Part shown: one piece after another, positions 8,780 to 16,793 of the stretch | How the letters are laid out: each line of letters begins with the position of its first letter | Numbering within the stretch: position 1 is the first letter of the stretch | Assembly (NCBI RefSeq): GCF_051958935.1 | Contig: NZ_JBQCFP010000014.1 | Span: 1 to 22,689, forward strand | Direction: 5' to 3' | Source of the DNA: Dokdonella_A sp051958935 | GTDB taxonomy: Bacteria > Pseudomonadota > Gammaproteobacteria > Xanthomonadales > Rhodanobacteraceae | DNA: 22,689 nt | Made by a program: the position numbers and the translations under genes | Notes under the pieces: model-generated | What the model was told of the DNA's origin: nothing | Databases searched by the model: none | Seen by the model: the letters and a program-made list of their open reading frames with translations, nothing else

Positions 8780-10411
8780 TCAGGCCGGCACGAGGTCGAA
8801 CGCGATCGAAAGGCGCGTGCCGTTGCCGCGGAACGGGCGCGTGCCGTGCCAAAACCACGATGGAAACAACACGAGCAGGCCGGGCTCGGGCTTGATGAAA
8901 TAGTCGGCGGGCAGTGCGGTCGGCGTCGGCACGCCGCATTCGCCGAATGCGACCCAGCCGGCGCCGTCGCGCTCGGCCATGCCGGGCGGCAACTCGATGC
9001 AGCACGCCGATGACAGCCAGCCCTGCCGGTGGACGTGGCTCACGTGATGGCCGCGGCTTCGCAGGCGCACCGACCGCATGTCGGCGACGCGGCAGGCACC
9101 GGTGTTGCGCCGGCGCAGTGGATCCGCGCCGTGGCCGAGGCCATCGAGATAGCGTCGCACCGGGCCTTCGATCGCGCGCGCGAACGCACGGGTCGCCGGA
9201 TCGGTAGCGCACGCAGGGTCGATCGAAACCTGGGTACCGCGACGCAGGGTCTGGTTGGCCTGCGGCTGCGACGCGTGGCGGCGATGCAGCGCCGCGGCGA
9301 GATCGCGCAGGTACGCCGCGAGGTCAGGCCAGCCCGGTGGCGTGTCGAGCATCGACGCGCGCACGAGCGTCGCGTAGTCGCACGACGCCGGGCGGTGGTC
9401 GTCGCCGAGCAGGCGCCATGCGCTCGTGCGCAGCGCGAGCGCGTGCGCATCGCAGGGATCGTGGCGCAGCATTTCGCCGGTCACCGCGAGCACGTCGTGC
9501 GCGCGGCCGAGCGCGAGCAATGCATCGGCGTGGGCAGCGACGACGTCGATGCGACCCGGCGCGCTGCGGTGTGCGCACTCGACGTGGACGAGTGCGCGCG
9601 GTGGGTCGAAGCCGATGGCGAGCTGCGCCGCCGCGACGTGCAGGTCCGGGTGCCGGGGTGCGTGTGCAAGCCCCGCGGCGAGCGTGGAATAGCCGCGCTC
9701 GAGCGCGCCGGCGCTCTGCAGAAGGCGTGCCTTGGCGATGCGCAGCAGGACATGCGCCGGTTGCGCACGCAACGCCGTGTCGAGATCGGTCGCCGCGGCC
9801 GCCGCATCGCCGCTGCGCATCCAGACGAGTTCGGCGAGGTTGGTGTGCGCGGCCACGTGCGCGGGGCTCAGGCGAAGCACGTGCCGGAACTGTGCTTCGG
9901 CTTCGTCGAAGTGGCCGCCGTCGAACAGCGCGCGCGCGAGGACGAAGCACGCGTCGGGAAGCTCGGCGCCCTTGCCGATCGCGCTGCGCGCGGCGAGCGC
10001 GGCCGCTTCGTGCTGGCCGAGCCGGCCGAGCGCGACCGCGAGCCCGAGTTCGGCCGCGCCGTCGTGCGGCGACGCCGCGACCGCCTCGTGATATGCCGGC
10101 ACTGCCGCTTCGATGCGGCCTGCCGTGAGCAGGGACTGCGCGCGCAGCAACAGCAGGTCGGCCGGGACGCGGAATGTCGCGCCGACGAACCGGTCCAGCA
10201 GGGTGGCGGCTTCATCGGCACGCCCGGAGGCGAGCAGCATGCGAGCGAGCAGGGCGACGGCGGCTGCGTCGCGGGGATGGCGCGCGAGGAGGTCGCGCAG
10301 CAACCGCTCCGCTTCGCTGCCGCGTCCTTCGCGCTGCAGGCGTGCAGCGTGCTCGACGCCGTGTTTCGCGTCGCCTTGATGGGCGAGGAAGGCGAGCTGT
10401 GCGTTCAGCAC
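8780..10411 (-). CDS. TPR protein with C-terminal 2OG-Fe(II) oxygenase-like domain
   Basis: A 543-residue protein. About residues 10-340 are tetratricopeptide-type repeats, such as 'HFDEAEAQFRHVLRLSPAHV' and 'REGRGSEAERLLRDLLARHP'. The C-terminal 200 residues resemble the putative 2OG-Fe(II) oxygenase family linked to TPRs: a 'HVSHVHRQGWLSSACCIELP' stretch, then 'GLLVLFPSWFWHGTRPF' and 'GTRLSIAFDLVP'. These supply histidines suited to iron binding and an Arg suited to 2-oxoglutarate. No signal peptide is seen, so it is probably cytoplasmic. The start is GTG 10411 because no ATG in this frame lies near the first repeat; it is uncertain. It is divergent from the nrdAB leader. Substrate unknown; possibly a protein hydroxylase. 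Confidence 0.75.
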   Translation of the reverse strand: MLNAQLAFLAHQGDAKHGVEHAARLQREGRGSEAERLLRDLLARHPRDAAAVALLARMLLASGRADEAATLLDRFVGATFRVPADLLLLRAQSLLTAGRIEAAVPAYHEAVAASPHDGAAELGLAVALGRLGQHEAAALAARSAIGKGAELPDACFVLARALFDGGHFDEAEAQFRHVLRLSPAHVAAHTNLAELVWMRSGDAAAAATDLDTALRAQPAHVLLRIAKARLLQSAGALERGYSTLAAGLAHAPRHPDLHVAAAQLAIGFDPPRALVHVECAHRSAPGRIDVVAAHADALLALGRAHDVLAVTGEMLRHDPCDAHALALRTSAWRLLGDDHRPASCDYATLVRASMLDTPPGWPDLAAYLRDLAAALHRRHASQPQANQTLRRGTQVSIDPACATDPATRAFARAIEGPVRRYLDGLGHGADPLRRRNTGACRVADMRSVRLRSRGHHVSHVHRQGWLSSACCIELPPGMAERDGAGWVAFGECGVPTPTALPADYFIKPEPGLLVLFPSWFWHGTRPFRGNGTRLSIAFDLVPA

Positions 10412-10660
10412 GAAGCGACTGCGCCTGGCGTGGTAGCGGCCTGTCCGTGGGCGGCGCGGGTGTGGGTTGCCGGCATGTCCCCTGTCCCTATCGATGCGCG
10501 CGCGGCACGCGCCTCCGCAGCATTACGTACGATGCTCGACGTCGACTTGCATCGCCAGATCGATCGCGTTGCGGGAATTGCGCGAACGCGATGATCACGT
10601 GCGTGCGGCACGCATGGGCTCGATGACACGAACGAGCAACGCCCCGGGTCGTGGCGCATG
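10412..10660. other. Intergenic region upstream of the nrdAB riboswitch
   Basis: No gene is credible here. Two palindromic elements stand out: ATCGCGTT (10563-10570) facing AACGCGAT (10585-10592), and TGCGTGC-G-GCACGCA (10600-10614). Either could be an operator or hairpin near the nrdAB promoter. I could not pick a convincing -35/-10 pair, and no NrdR-box pair is evident. Confidence 0.5.
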
Positions 10661-10669
10661 CGCGCCCGA

Positions 10670-10830
10670 ACACATAACCGTTTGGCCGTCGAAGGCGCCC
10701 AGCACAACATCTGGGTCGCCGGCGTTATGCCGGCGAGGGAATCCGGTGTGAGTCCGGAACTGCCCCGCAGCGGTGAACGGGAACGAACGACGCCATCAGC
10801 GCCGGGCCGGAAGGCACGGGAAGCGGCGTC
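10670..10830 (+). promoter_or_regulatory. Cobalamin riboswitch aptamer
   Basis: The core at 10735-10776 carries the hallmark order of this RNA class: AGGGAA, then CCGGTGTGAGTCCGG (P5 with its conserved loop), then ACTGCCCCGCAGCGGTGA. Upstream is a strong GCCGGC/GCCGGC hairpin (about 10720-10735). Downstream, GACGCC (10789-10794) pairs with GGCGTC (10825-10830) around a GGAA-capped hairpin (10802-10819); this 3' part departs from the usual B12-box loop sequence. Outer boundaries are approximate. The family binds cobalamins and usually turns off downstream genes. The target here is class I ribonucleotide reductase. Confidence 0.93.
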
Positions 10831-10846
10831 CAGTAGGTGAGGGCCC

Positions 10847-10931
10847 CCCCTCGCGCCCGCGAGTCCGAACACCCGCCCCGACCGCCCTGCCGCAAGGCGT
10901 GGCGCAGGCTCGAAGGCCCTCGCGGGAGGGG
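10847..10931 (+). promoter_or_regulatory. Long-range helix in the nrdAB leader
   Basis: CCCCTC (10847-10852) plus CCGCGAG (10857-10863), with GCGC bulged out, can pair with CTCGCGGGAGGGG (10919-10931), giving 13 base pairs. The enclosed loop contains its own CCTGC/GCAGG hairpin. It sits between the aptamer and the terminator-like hairpin and could be part of the switching structure; this is read from complementarity alone. Confidence 0.4.
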
Positions 10932-10933
10932 CT

Positions 10934-10972
10934 GGCCGGAAGTCGGTGCGCCCGTCCGGGCCGCTTTCTTTC
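10934..10972 (+). terminator. Terminator-like hairpin in the nrdAB leader
   Basis: GGCCGGA (10934-10940) pairs with TCCGGGCC (10955-10962) with one bulged G, followed by GCTTTCTTTC, a pyrimidine/T-rich run. It lies about 100 bases after the aptamer and 130 before the nrdA start. That position suits premature termination when cobalamin is bound. The T-run is interrupted, so strength is uncertain. Confidence 0.5.
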
Positions 10973-11062
10973 GTCGGCATCCATCCGCAGGTCTTCTTTC
11001 GCTCGCGGGAGCGAAGGCCGGCGGGGTGCGGACGGTCGTCTCGTTCCGTGCAACGCCGTGCC

Positions 11063-11099
11063 GTTCTCCTCGCGGGTTCCACCGCTCGCGAAGGAGAAC
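11063..11099 (+). promoter_or_regulatory. Helix that can sequester the nrdA ribosome binding site
   Basis: GTTCTCCTCGCG (11063-11074) is complementary to CGCGAAGGAGAAC (11087-11099), with only A11091 unpaired and a 12-base loop. The right arm contains the AAGGAG ribosome binding site of nrdA, seven bases before its ATG. With 12 pairs this is a strong candidate for the translational off-state of the riboswitch. Confidence 0.7.
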
Positions 11100-11103
11100 C
11101 GCC

Positions 11104-13524
11104 ATGTCCATTCCCGAAGTCGACGAGGCCGTCGTTTCGACCGCGGCTGCTTCCCCGGCGCAGCCGGGTTTCCGCCTCACGGCGCCGCATGCGGGGCCGA
11201 TGTCGATGTTCGTGACCAAGCGCTCGGGCGCGAAGGAGCCCGTCGATCTCAACAAGATCGTGCGCGCGGTCACGCGCTGTTGCGACGGCTTCGCCGACGT
11301 CGACCCGATGCGCGTCGCGCTGAAGACGATCGCCGGGCTCTACGATGGCGCGTCGACGCGCGAACTCGACGAGTTGTCGATCCGCACCGCGGCGTCGTTC
11401 ATCGCCGAGGAGCCGGAGTACTCGAAGGTCGCCGCGCGGCTGCTCGCGGGTTACATCGACAAGGAAGTACAAGGCCTCGGCGTGCATTCGTTCTCGCAGT
11501 CGATCCGGCTCGGCCACGACGCCGGCCTCATCAACGAACGCGTGCTCGCATTCGTCGAGGCGAACGCGCGCAAGCTCAACGATGCGGTCGACCCGGCCCA
11601 CACGCGCCGCTTCGAGTACTTCGGCCTGCGTACGTTGTATGACCGCTACCTGCTCAAGCATCCGACCTCGCGCCAGGTGATCGAGACGCCCCAGCAGTTC
11701 TGGCTCCGCGTTGCCTGCGCGCTGAGCGAGCAGGTCGGCGACGCGATCGAGTTGTATGGCCTGTTCGCGCGCCTCGACTACGTGCCGAGTTCACCGACAC
11801 TGTTCAACTCCGGTACGCGCCACGAGCAGCTGTCGAGCTGCTTCCTGCTCGATTCGCCGACCGACTCGCTCGAAGCGATTTACGACAAGTACCGCGACGT
11901 CGCGCTGCTGTCGAAATTTTCCGGCGGCATCGGCGTCGCCTGGCACCGCGTGCGTGCGGAGGGCTCGCTCATCCGCTCGACCAATGGCCTCAGCAACGGC
12001 ATCGTGCCGTGGCTGAAGACGCTCGATTCGTCCGTCGCCGCGGTGAACCAGGGCGGCAAGCGCAAGGGCGCCGCGTGCGTCTACCTCGAGCCGTGGCATG
12101 CCGACACCGAGGCATTCCTCGAACTGCGCGACAACACCGGCGACGAGGCGCGCCGCACGCATCACCTCAATCTCGCCAACTGGATCCCCGACCTGTTCAT
12201 GCGGCGCGTGGACGCCGATGGCGCATGGTCGCTGTTCGATCCGAAGGACGTGCCGGAGCTGCCCGACCTCTGGGGCGAGGCGTTCGAGCAGGCCTACGTG
12301 CAGGCCGAGGCGCAGGGCCTGGCGCGCAAGACGCTCCCGGCGCGCGAACTCTATGCGCGCATGATGCGCACGCTCGCGCAGACCGGCAATGGCTGGATGA
12401 CGTTCAAGGATGCGTGCAACCGTGCCGGCAACCAGACCGCGCGTGCCGGCAATACCGTGCACCTGTCGAACCTGTGCACCGAGATCATCGAGGTCACGAG
12501 CGGCGGCGAAACCGCGGTGTGCAACCTCGGCTCGATCAACCTCGCCCAGCACCACGACGGCGTCGCATTCGACTTCGACAAGCTCGCACACACGGTGCAG
12601 GTCGCGGTGCGCCAGCTCGATCGCGTCATCGACCTCAACTTCTATCCGATCGACGACGCGCGCGCATCGAACCTGCGCTGGCGCCCGGTCGGGCTCGGCC
12701 TGATGGGCCTGCAGGACGTGTTCTTCGCACTGCGCCTGCCGTTCGACGGCGCCGCCGCACGCGAGCTGTCGGCGCGCGTGTCGGAGGAGATCTACTACTG
12801 GGCGCTGCGCACGTCGCTCGAGCTCGCGCGCGAGAAGGGCGCGCATCCGGCGTTCGCGGAAACGCGCGCCGCGCGCGGTGAATTGCAGTTCGATGCCTGG
12901 AATGTGAGTCCGCGCGATGGCGCGCGCTGGGACGCGTTGCGCGGGGAGATCCGCGCGCACGGCCTGCGCAATTCGCTGCTCGTCGCGATCGCGCCGACGG
13001 CGACGATCGCCTCGATCGCCGGCTGCTATGAATGCATCGAGCCGCAGATCTCGAACCTGTTCAAGCGCGAGACGCTCTCGGGCGACTTCCTGCAGGTCAA
13101 CCGCTACCTCGTCGACGAATTGAAGCGGCTCGGCCTCTGGACGGCGGAGATCCGCGACGCGATCAAGCTGGCCGAAGGTTCGGTGCAGTCGATCGTGGCG
13201 TTGCCGGAGGAACTGCGCACGATCTACCGCACCGTGTGGGAGATGCCGATGCGCGCGCTGATCGACATGGCCGCCGACCGCGGCGCGTTCCTTGACCAGA
13301 GCCAGTCGCTGAACCTGTTCATCGAGAACCCGAACATCGGCCAGCTCTCGAGCATGTACATGTATGCGTGGAAGCGCGGGCTGAAGACGACCTACTACCT
13401 GCGTTCGCGCCCGGCGACGCGTATCGCCAAGGCGACGGTCGGCGCGCCGCCGAAGGCGTACAGCGACAGCGAGGCGCTCGTCTGCTCGCTCGAGAACCCC
13501 GAGCTCTGCGAGGCGTGCCAATAG
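11104..13524 (+). CDS. nrdA: Class I ribonucleoside-diphosphate reductase, alpha subunit
   Basis: An 806-residue protein that reduces ribonucleoside diphosphates to deoxyribonucleotides. An N-terminal ATP-cone (about 35-125; 'MFVTKRSGAKEPVDLNKIVR') suggests dATP-controlled activity. Catalytic residues are present: C246 ('QLSSCFLLD') and C473 ('AVCNLGSIN') as the redox pair, C458 as the thiyl cysteine with N456 and E460 ('HLSNLCTEI'). The adjacent tyrosines of the radical path appear in 'TTYYLRSRPATRI', and the C-terminal CEAC (802-805) is the mobile reductant pair. The ATG at 11104 follows AAGGAG. The partner nrdB lies 128 bases downstream across a palindromic repeat. It is under a cobalamin riboswitch although the enzyme does not use cobalamin. 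Confidence 0.97.
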   Translation: MSIPEVDEAVVSTAAASPAQPGFRLTAPHAGPMSMFVTKRSGAKEPVDLNKIVRAVTRCCDGFADVDPMRVALKTIAGLYDGASTRELDELSIRTAASFIAEEPEYSKVAARLLAGYIDKEVQGLGVHSFSQSIRLGHDAGLINERVLAFVEANARKLNDAVDPAHTRRFEYFGLRTLYDRYLLKHPTSRQVIETPQQFWLRVACALSEQVGDAIELYGLFARLDYVPSSPTLFNSGTRHEQLSSCFLLDSPTDSLEAIYDKYRDVALLSKFSGGIGVAWHRVRAEGSLIRSTNGLSNGIVPWLKTLDSSVAAVNQGGKRKGAACVYLEPWHADTEAFLELRDNTGDEARRTHHLNLANWIPDLFMRRVDADGAWSLFDPKDVPELPDLWGEAFEQAYVQAEAQGLARKTLPARELYARMMRTLAQTGNGWMTFKDACNRAGNQTARAGNTVHLSNLCTEIIEVTSGGETAVCNLGSINLAQHHDGVAFDFDKLAHTVQVAVRQLDRVIDLNFYPIDDARASNLRWRPVGLGLMGLQDVFFALRLPFDGAAARELSARVSEEIYYWALRTSLELAREKGAHPAFAETRAARGELQFDAWNVSPRDGARWDALRGEIRAHGLRNSLLVAIAPTATIASIAGCYECIEPQISNLFKRETLSGDFLQVNRYLVDELKRLGLWTAEIRDAIKLAEGSVQSIVALPEELRTIYRTVWEMPMRALIDMAADRGAFLDQSQSLNLFIENPNIGQLSSMYMYAWKRGLKTTYYLRSRPATRIAKATVGAPPKAYSDSEALVCSLENPELCEACQ

Positions 13525-13527
13525 TTT

Positions 13528-13632
13528 CCCCTCTCCCCCGGGAGAAGGGCCCGAAGGGCGGATGAGGGTTCGGTGCCGCCGAATCGCTCCCGCCGCCCCA
13601 ATCCTCACCCCGACCCCTCTCCCGACGGGAGC
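13528..13632. repeat. Palindromic intergenic repeat pair between nrdA and nrdB
   Basis: Two similar units face each other. Each has a short hairpin: TCTCCC-CC-GGGAGA at 13532-13545, and CTCCC-GAC-GGGAG at 13619-13631. They are flanked by GATGAGGG on one side and its near-complement CCTCACCC on the other. This CCCTCTCCC/GGGTGAGG composition is that of dispersed REP/BIME-like repeats common in intergenic DNA of proteobacteria. It fills the nrdA-nrdB gap and could stop exonucleases or attenuate transcription into nrdB. Confidence 0.7.
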
Positions 13633-13652
13633 GGACCCAAGGCCAATCCTCC

Positions 13653-14669
13653 ATGACGCATTCGACACACCGCCTGCTCGACCCCGGTTTCGACCTCACC
13701 CTGCGGCCGATGCGCTATCCACAGTTCTATGAGATGTATCGCGCCGCGATCAAGAACACCTGGACCGTCGAGGAGATCGACTTCCAGATCGACCTCGGCC
13801 ATCTCGCGCAGCGCATGACGCCGGCCGATCGCCACCTGATCGAACGCCTCGTCGCGTTCTTCGCGACCGGCGATTCGATCGTCGCCAACAACCTCGTGCT
13901 CAACCTGTACCGGCACATCAATGCGCCCGAGGCGCGCATGTACCTGTCGCGCCAGTTGTACGAGGAAGCGCTGCACGTGCAGTTCTACCTGACCCTGCTC
14001 GACAACTACATCCCGCAGCCGGACCGGCGCGCCCAGGCGTTCGCCGCGGTCGAGAACATCCCGTCGATCCGCCGCAAGGCCGCGTTCTGCCAGCGCTGGA
14101 TCGATTCGATCCACGGGCTCGGGCGGATCGAATCGGACGACGACCGGCGCTCCTTCCTGCTCAATCTCGCCTGCTTCGCGGCCTGCATCGAGGGGCTGTT
14201 CTTCTTCGGCGCGTTCGCCTACGTCTACTTCCTGCGTTCGCGCGGCCTGCTGCCCGGCCTCGCCGCGGGAACGGCCTGGGTGTTCCGCGACGAGTCGGCG
14301 CACATGGGGTTCGCGTTCGAGGTGCTGCGCACGGTCGAGCGCGAGCAGCCGCATCTGTTCGACGAGCGCTGGGCCGCGCAGGTGACCGAAATGATCGGCG
14401 AGGCTGTCGAGTGCGAGACGCAGTTCGCCGAAGACGTGCTCGGCGGCGGCGTGGTCGGCATGACCCTGAAGGAGATGCGCCAGTACCTCCAGTACGTTGC
14501 CGACCAGCGCCTCGCAATGCTGCACCTGCCGCCCCGCTACGGCGCGCGCAATCCGTTTCCGTTCATGGAACTGCAGGACGTGCAGGAACTCACCAACTTC
14601 TTCGAGCGCCGCGTGTCCGCCTACCAGGTGGCCGTGCAGGGCGAGGTGGGGTTCGATCATGCGTTCTGA
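13653..14669 (+). CDS. nrdB: Class I ribonucleoside-diphosphate reductase, beta subunit
   Basis: A 338-residue ferritin-like protein that holds the dinuclear metal site and the tyrosyl radical for NrdA. Metal ligands can be read by pattern: D74 ('ATGDSIVANN'), E105 and H108 ('YEEALHVQFY'), E180 ('CIEGLFFFG'), E214 and H217 ('FRDESAHMGF'). Y112, four residues after H108, is the expected radical tyrosine, as in class Ia/Ib enzymes. The metal (di-iron or other) cannot be told from sequence. The ribosome binding site (AAGG, about ten bases upstream) is weak. Its last bases overlap the next gene, so the two are translationally coupled. No nrdI or ferredoxin gene is adjacent, which favours class Ia. 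Confidence 0.96.
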   Translation: MTHSTHRLLDPGFDLTLRPMRYPQFYEMYRAAIKNTWTVEEIDFQIDLGHLAQRMTPADRHLIERLVAFFATGDSIVANNLVLNLYRHINAPEARMYLSRQLYEEALHVQFYLTLLDNYIPQPDRRAQAFAAVENIPSIRRKAAFCQRWIDSIHGLGRIESDDDRRSFLLNLACFAACIEGLFFFGAFAYVYFLRSRGLLPGLAAGTAWVFRDESAHMGFAFEVLRTVEREQPHLFDERWAAQVTEMIGEAVECETQFAEDVLGGGVVGMTLKEMRQYLQYVADQRLAMLHLPPRYGARNPFPFMELQDVQELTNFFERRVSAYQVAVQGEVGFDHAF

Positions 14670-15051
14670 TGCGGCGCGGACCGAGGCTCGCGTCGTCGAG
14701 ATCGTGTTTCCCGACCATTGCAACCACCTCGGCACGCTGTTCGGCGGCCAGGCGCTCGCATGGATGGACAAGGCGGCGTTCCTCGCGGCGAGCCGTTTCT
14801 GCGGGCGCACGGTCGTCACCGCGCGCTCGGACCGCATCGATTTCCGTCGTGCGGTGCGGCTCGGCGAAATCGTCGAGCTCGTCGCGATCGTGGTCGGCGT
14901 CGGGCGCAGTTCCATGACCGTGCGCGTCAGCCTGTCGAGCAAGGCGACGCCGGGCGCGCCGCCGATGCTCGCGACGAGCGGCGAGTTCGTCATGGTCGCG
15001 GTCGACGACGCGGGCCACGCCGTCGCGGTCGATCGTGCGATCGGAGCGTAA
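14659..15051 (+). CDS. Hotdog-fold acyl-CoA thioesterase (YciA-like)
   Basis: A 130-residue hotdog protein starting MRSDAARTEARVVEIVFPDH. The signature 'NHLGTLFGGQALAWMDKAAF' matches the conserved region of YciA/BFIT-type acyl-CoA thioesterases; the following 'SDRIDFRRAVRLGEIVEL' is also typical. These cytoplasmic enzymes hydrolyse acyl-CoA thioesters. The ATG at 14659 overlaps the last codons of nrdB by 11 bases in another frame, so it is probably expressed with nrdAB and placed under the same cobalamin switch. A metabolic reason for that link is not evident. Family assignment is good; substrate chain length is unknown. Confidence 0.85.
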   Translation: MRSDAARTEARVVEIVFPDHCNHLGTLFGGQALAWMDKAAFLAASRFCGRTVVTARSDRIDFRRAVRLGEIVELVAIVVGVGRSSMTVRVSLSSKATPGAPPMLATSGEFVMVAVDDAGHAVAVDRAIGA

Positions 15052-15116
15052 CGTCGCCTTCGCACGGCGCTGCGCGCCGCTGTGGCATCATGCAGCGTTC
15101 CGCCACGGGAGCCATC

Positions 15117-15623
15117 ATGAACACGGACCTGCCGAGCGACGTCGAGCTGCATGCGCTCGCGCAAGCCGTGGCGGAGTGCCTGATCGCGCGGGGTCAGACC
15201 GTGGTCGCGGCGGAGTCGTGCACGGGCGGGTGGATCGCCAAGGTGCTCACCGACATCCCCGGGAGCTCCAGCTGGTTCGAATGCGGCGTCGTCGCCTACA
15301 GCTACGAGGCGAAGGAGTCGTTGCTCGGCGTGCAGCCACAGACGCTCGAACGCCACGGCGCGGTGAGCCAGGAAACCGCGGTCGAGATGGTCTCGGGTGC
15401 GCTCGCGCGCTACGGCGCGAGCGTCGCGGTCGCGGTCACCGGCGTCGCAGGGCCGGGCGGCGGCACATCGGAGAAGCCTGTCGGCACGGTGTGGATCGGC
15501 TGGAAGCGGCGTGGCGGCTATGCGCGCGCGGAGCTCTTCCACTTCGACGGCGACCGCGAGGCGGTGCGGCGACAGACGGTCGGTGCGGCGCTCGACGGCG
15601 TTCGGCGGATTCTTACGAGCTGA
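15117..15623 (+). CDS. pncC: Nicotinamide-nucleotide amidohydrolase PncC (CinA C-terminal family)
   Basis: A 168-residue stand-alone CinA C-terminal domain with 'VVAAESCTGGWIAKVLTDIP' (containing the conserved Ser), 'GVVAYSYEAKESLLGV' (with the conserved Lys) and 'AVTGVAGPGGGTSEKPVGTV'. PncC deamidates NMN to nicotinate mononucleotide, recycling the NMN released by NAD-dependent DNA ligase. The N-terminal MoaB-like half of full CinA is absent, as in E. coli PncC (YgaD). ATG 15117 follows GGGAG; an in-frame ATG at 15090 is less well placed. Its position directly before recA matches E. coli. Confidence 0.93.
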   Translation: MNTDLPSDVELHALAQAVAECLIARGQTVVAAESCTGGWIAKVLTDIPGSSSWFECGVVAYSYEAKESLLGVQPQTLERHGAVSQETAVEMVSGALARYGASVAVAVTGVAGPGGGTSEKPVGTVWIGWKRRGGYARAELFHFDGDREAVRRQTVGAALDGVRRILTS

Positions 15624-15657
15624 GGCGCGCGCCGCGCGTAGCGGATGCGCGTGGCTG

Positions 15658-15666
15658 TGGGATAAT
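15658..15666 (+). promoter_or_regulatory. Extended -10 promoter element of recA
   Basis: TGG-GATAAT fits an extended -10 (TGn followed by a 5/6 match to TATAAT). The -35 position (about 15638-15643, GTAGCG) is poor. Initiation near 15673 would give a leader of about 70 bases before the recA ATG. Confidence 0.5.
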
Positions 15667-15678
15667 CGCGTGACGAAA

Positions 15679-15697
15679 CGTCTTACACGCTGAGACG
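15679..15697 (+). promoter_or_regulatory. Inverted repeat near the recA start site, candidate LexA operator
   Basis: CGTCT (15679-15683) and AGACG (15693-15697) are exact complements around nine bases, just downstream of the likely transcription start. It matches neither the E. coli SOS box (CTGT-N8-ACAG) nor the Xanthomonas type (TTAG-N6-TACTA). An operator role rests on position only. Confidence 0.3.
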
Positions 15698-15744
15698 CCG
15701 CGACGGCACCTTTGCCGCACCCACACGATATCGAGGAATCCGCG

Positions 15745-16770
<1,026 letters not shown>

Positions 16771-16793
16771 GCCGGCCCGCCCGGGGTCTGGCG

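Noticed and set aside
10680..10715. Possible NrdR boxes (ACACAACAT-like sequence) in the leader
   Set aside because: Only a partial single match, inside the aptamer; NrdR sites occur as paired, well-conserved boxes near the promoter.
11104..13524. Class II (B12-dependent) reductase as the product of the gene behind the B12 switch
   Set aside because: The protein has the class I C-terminal tyrosine pair and CxxC tail, and an nrdB with all metal ligands follows.
11791..13668. 625-codon frame opposite nrdA
   Set aside because: Arg/Val/Ala-rich antisense shadow; nrdA motifs are all intact on the plus strand.
15117..15623. Full-length competence protein CinA
   Set aside because: Only the C-terminal amidohydrolase domain is present; no MoaB-like domain precedes it.
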